DNA from: Flectobacillus longus
Lineage (GTDB): Bacteria; Bacteroidota; Bacteroidia; Cytophagales; Spirosomataceae
Direction of reading: 5' to 3'
Assembly (NCBI RefSeq): GCF_030056705.1
Contig: NZ_JASHIC010000013.1
Location: 62,001 to 126,000, forward strand
DNA length: 64,000 nucleotides
The notes below the pieces were generated by a model. That model saw nothing but the letters and a program-made list of their open reading frames with translations. It ran no database searches and had not been told where the DNA came from. A program made the position numbers and the translations under genes. Shown here piece by piece: positions 62,765 through 64,000 of this stretch (position 1 is the first letter of the stretch; every line of letters begins with the position of its first letter).

Positions 62765-64000
62765 TTATACAATCTCTATCCTCTCAATCTTCGGAATCAG
62801 CAATTTCAATAGCGTAAAGGCTATCATATAGGCACTTGCTGCATAGGCGAATAGAGGGGTATAACTCCCTGTTTTTTCTAATACCCATCCTATAATCATC
62901 GAAAACAATACGCCTCCCAATGCACCTGCCATACTGCCAAATCCTACAACGGTTGCCACAGCATTGCTCGGAAAAATATCTGACACAAGCGTGTAAGCAT
63001 TGGAAGACCAAGCTTGTTGTGCTGCCAAGGCAATACCTACCATTATGACAGCAAACCATAAATTGGTAAAATAACTTCCGAAAAACATGGGTAACACTGC
63101 ACAAGCACATACCAAAAATGCTGTTTTTCGAGCGCTGTCAATACTATATGATTTCTTTTGAATCAGCCATGTGGGAAACCACCCTCCTATCACACTACCT
63201 GCATCGGATAGTAAATAGACTGTCATTAATGGCAAACTCAGTTTGCCAAGAGGAATGCCAAAGGTTTTGTCCAAAAATTTAGGTAGCCAATACAGATAGA
63301 AGTACCATACTGGGTCAATCAAAAACTTCATGATGGTAAAAGTCCAAAGGGCTTTATAATTCAAAAGCTCTCGCCAAGCAATAGGTTTTACGGCTCGTTG
63401 TTCTGACTGAATATAACTCCTTTCTTCCTCGCTTACACTTGCGTGCTGGTCGGGTGTTCGATAATAACTCCACATCCAAATTACGACTAAAAATCCTAGC
63501 GCACCTGTCATAATAAAGGTGGCTTGCCAACCAAACTGTATGGTCAATAAAGGAACCAATAAAGCTGCTACGATTACGCCCATGTTCGAGCCTGCATTGA
63601 TAATACCTGCCACAATCGAGCGCTCATGTGCAGGAAACCATTCCGAAGTAGCCTTGATGGCCGCAGGAAAATTTCCAGACTCTGATAAACCTAAAAATAC
63701 TCTAGCCAATCCAAATCCCATGGGCGTGCCTACAAAAGCATGCGCCATCGATGCCAAACTCCACAACAAAATGGTAAGTGTATAGCCCAACCTTGTGCCT
63801 ATGCTATCCAAAATACGCCCTACAACGGCCATTCCAATCGCATAAGATAACTGAAATGCACTTACGATATAGCCATATTGCATTTCGTTCCAGCCAATCT
63901 TTTTTTGTAAGTCACTAGCCAAAATACCCAGCACCTGTCGATCTAGTAAATTGATAGTAGTAGCAGCAAAAATCATCGCACAGATTGTCCAGCGTATCTT
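62765..64000 (-). CDS. MFS transporter, anion:cation symporter (hexuronate-type), 5' end cut
   Basis: The frame runs through the right edge (codons at 63977-64000 read KIRWTICA before MIFAATTINLLDRQ), so the N-terminus is missing by a few residues. It has about 12 membrane helices and family signatures of the ACS branch: RQVLGILASDLQ in helix 1, GRILDSIGTRLGY in the loop, LGLSESGNFPAAIKATSEWFP in helix 4-5. Relatives such as ExuT import hexuronates; other organic anions are possible. It sits in the inner membrane. Its neighbours upstream are outside the window. Confidence 0.88.
   Translation of the reverse strand, partial: KIRWTICAMIFAATTINLLDRQVLGILASDLQKKIGWNEMQYGYIVSAFQLSYAIGMAVVGRILDSIGTRLGYTLTILLWSLASMAHAFVGTPMGFGLARVFLGLSESGNFPAAIKATSEWFPAHERSIVAGIINAGSNMGVIVAALLVPLLTIQFGWQATFIMTGALGFLVVIWMWSYYRTPDQHASVSEEERSYIQSEQRAVKPIAWRELLNYKALWTFTIMKFLIDPVWYFYLYWLPKFLDKTFGIPLGKLSLPLMTVYLLSDAGSVIGGWFPTWLIQKKSYSIDSARKTAFLVCACAVLPMFFGSYFTNLWFAVIMVGIALAAQQAWSSNAYTLVSDIFPSNAVATVVGFGSMAGALGGVLFSMIIGWVLEKTGSYTPLFAYAASAYMIAFTLLKLLIPKIERIEIV

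Overview
The window looks like a chromosomal segment of a Bacteroidota bacterium, most likely order Cytophagales. The reasons are a TonB-dependent receptor with an N-terminal carboxypeptidase-regulatory-like domain, a DUF6089-type outer-membrane barrel protein, a NudK-type Nudix enzyme, AT-rich DNA, several promoter boxes of the Bacteroidota type (TAnnTTTG), and an integrase-type arm domain of the kind common in this phylum. The genus cannot be fixed from sequence alone; placement is inference.

Layout. 1-2341: a cut membrane gene (UbiA-like), a MOSC protein and a CPBP intramembrane protease. 2545-8958: a six-gene minus-strand surface-glycan cluster (three methyltransferases, two GT4 glycosyltransferases, one Wzx-like flippase), followed by a TPR protein. 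10547-23805: housekeeping genes: M16 peptidase, ispF, dapF, a GNAT, an outer-membrane barrel, a RelA/SpoT homologue, fur, purA, a NudK-like enzyme, a DeoR regulator, a possible HolD-like protein and tsaD. 24029-30585: a TamB homologue, a membrane-anchored PD-(D/E)XK-like protein, a DEDDh exonuclease and tRNA-Asp(GTC). 30659-39014: a large thrombospondin-type-3 repeat protein, a HopJ-family protein, an arginyltransferase-like protein without the usual cysteines, and a hybrid sensor kinase.

39088-42498 is an accessory island, a type II restriction-modification pair. The endonuclease is of the MvaI/BcnI type. The cytosine-5 methyltransferase carries an N-terminal domain that looks like the arm-type DNA-binding domain of Bacteroidota tyrosine recombinases. 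Directly upstream lie four TGTCCG hexamers in register (12-6-12 spacing). This is my best candidate for an undescribed system: a methyltransferase that may bind an array at its own promoter and set expression of the whole operon.

42657-49016: a tandem universal stress protein, a cysteine-less thioredoxin-like protein, an L,D-transpeptidase, three paralogous small helical proteins of unknown function and a D-lactate-type dehydrogenase. 49200-55308: a thiamine operon behind a TPP riboswitch (thiS, thiC, a ThiE/TenI-like gene, thiE, thiG, thiH). 55836-64000: a beta-helix lipoprotein and TonB-dependent receptor pair, a TMTC-like membrane protein with TPRs, and an MFS transporter cut by the window end.

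The spacers hold several families of dispersed repeats: a roughly 150-175 bp element with inverted ends (MITE-like), a GTAGAGACG palindrome, an AATAATCACTC palindrome family and a degenerate AGGCATTAGG family. No CRISPR array, insertion-sequence transposase or rRNA was seen.
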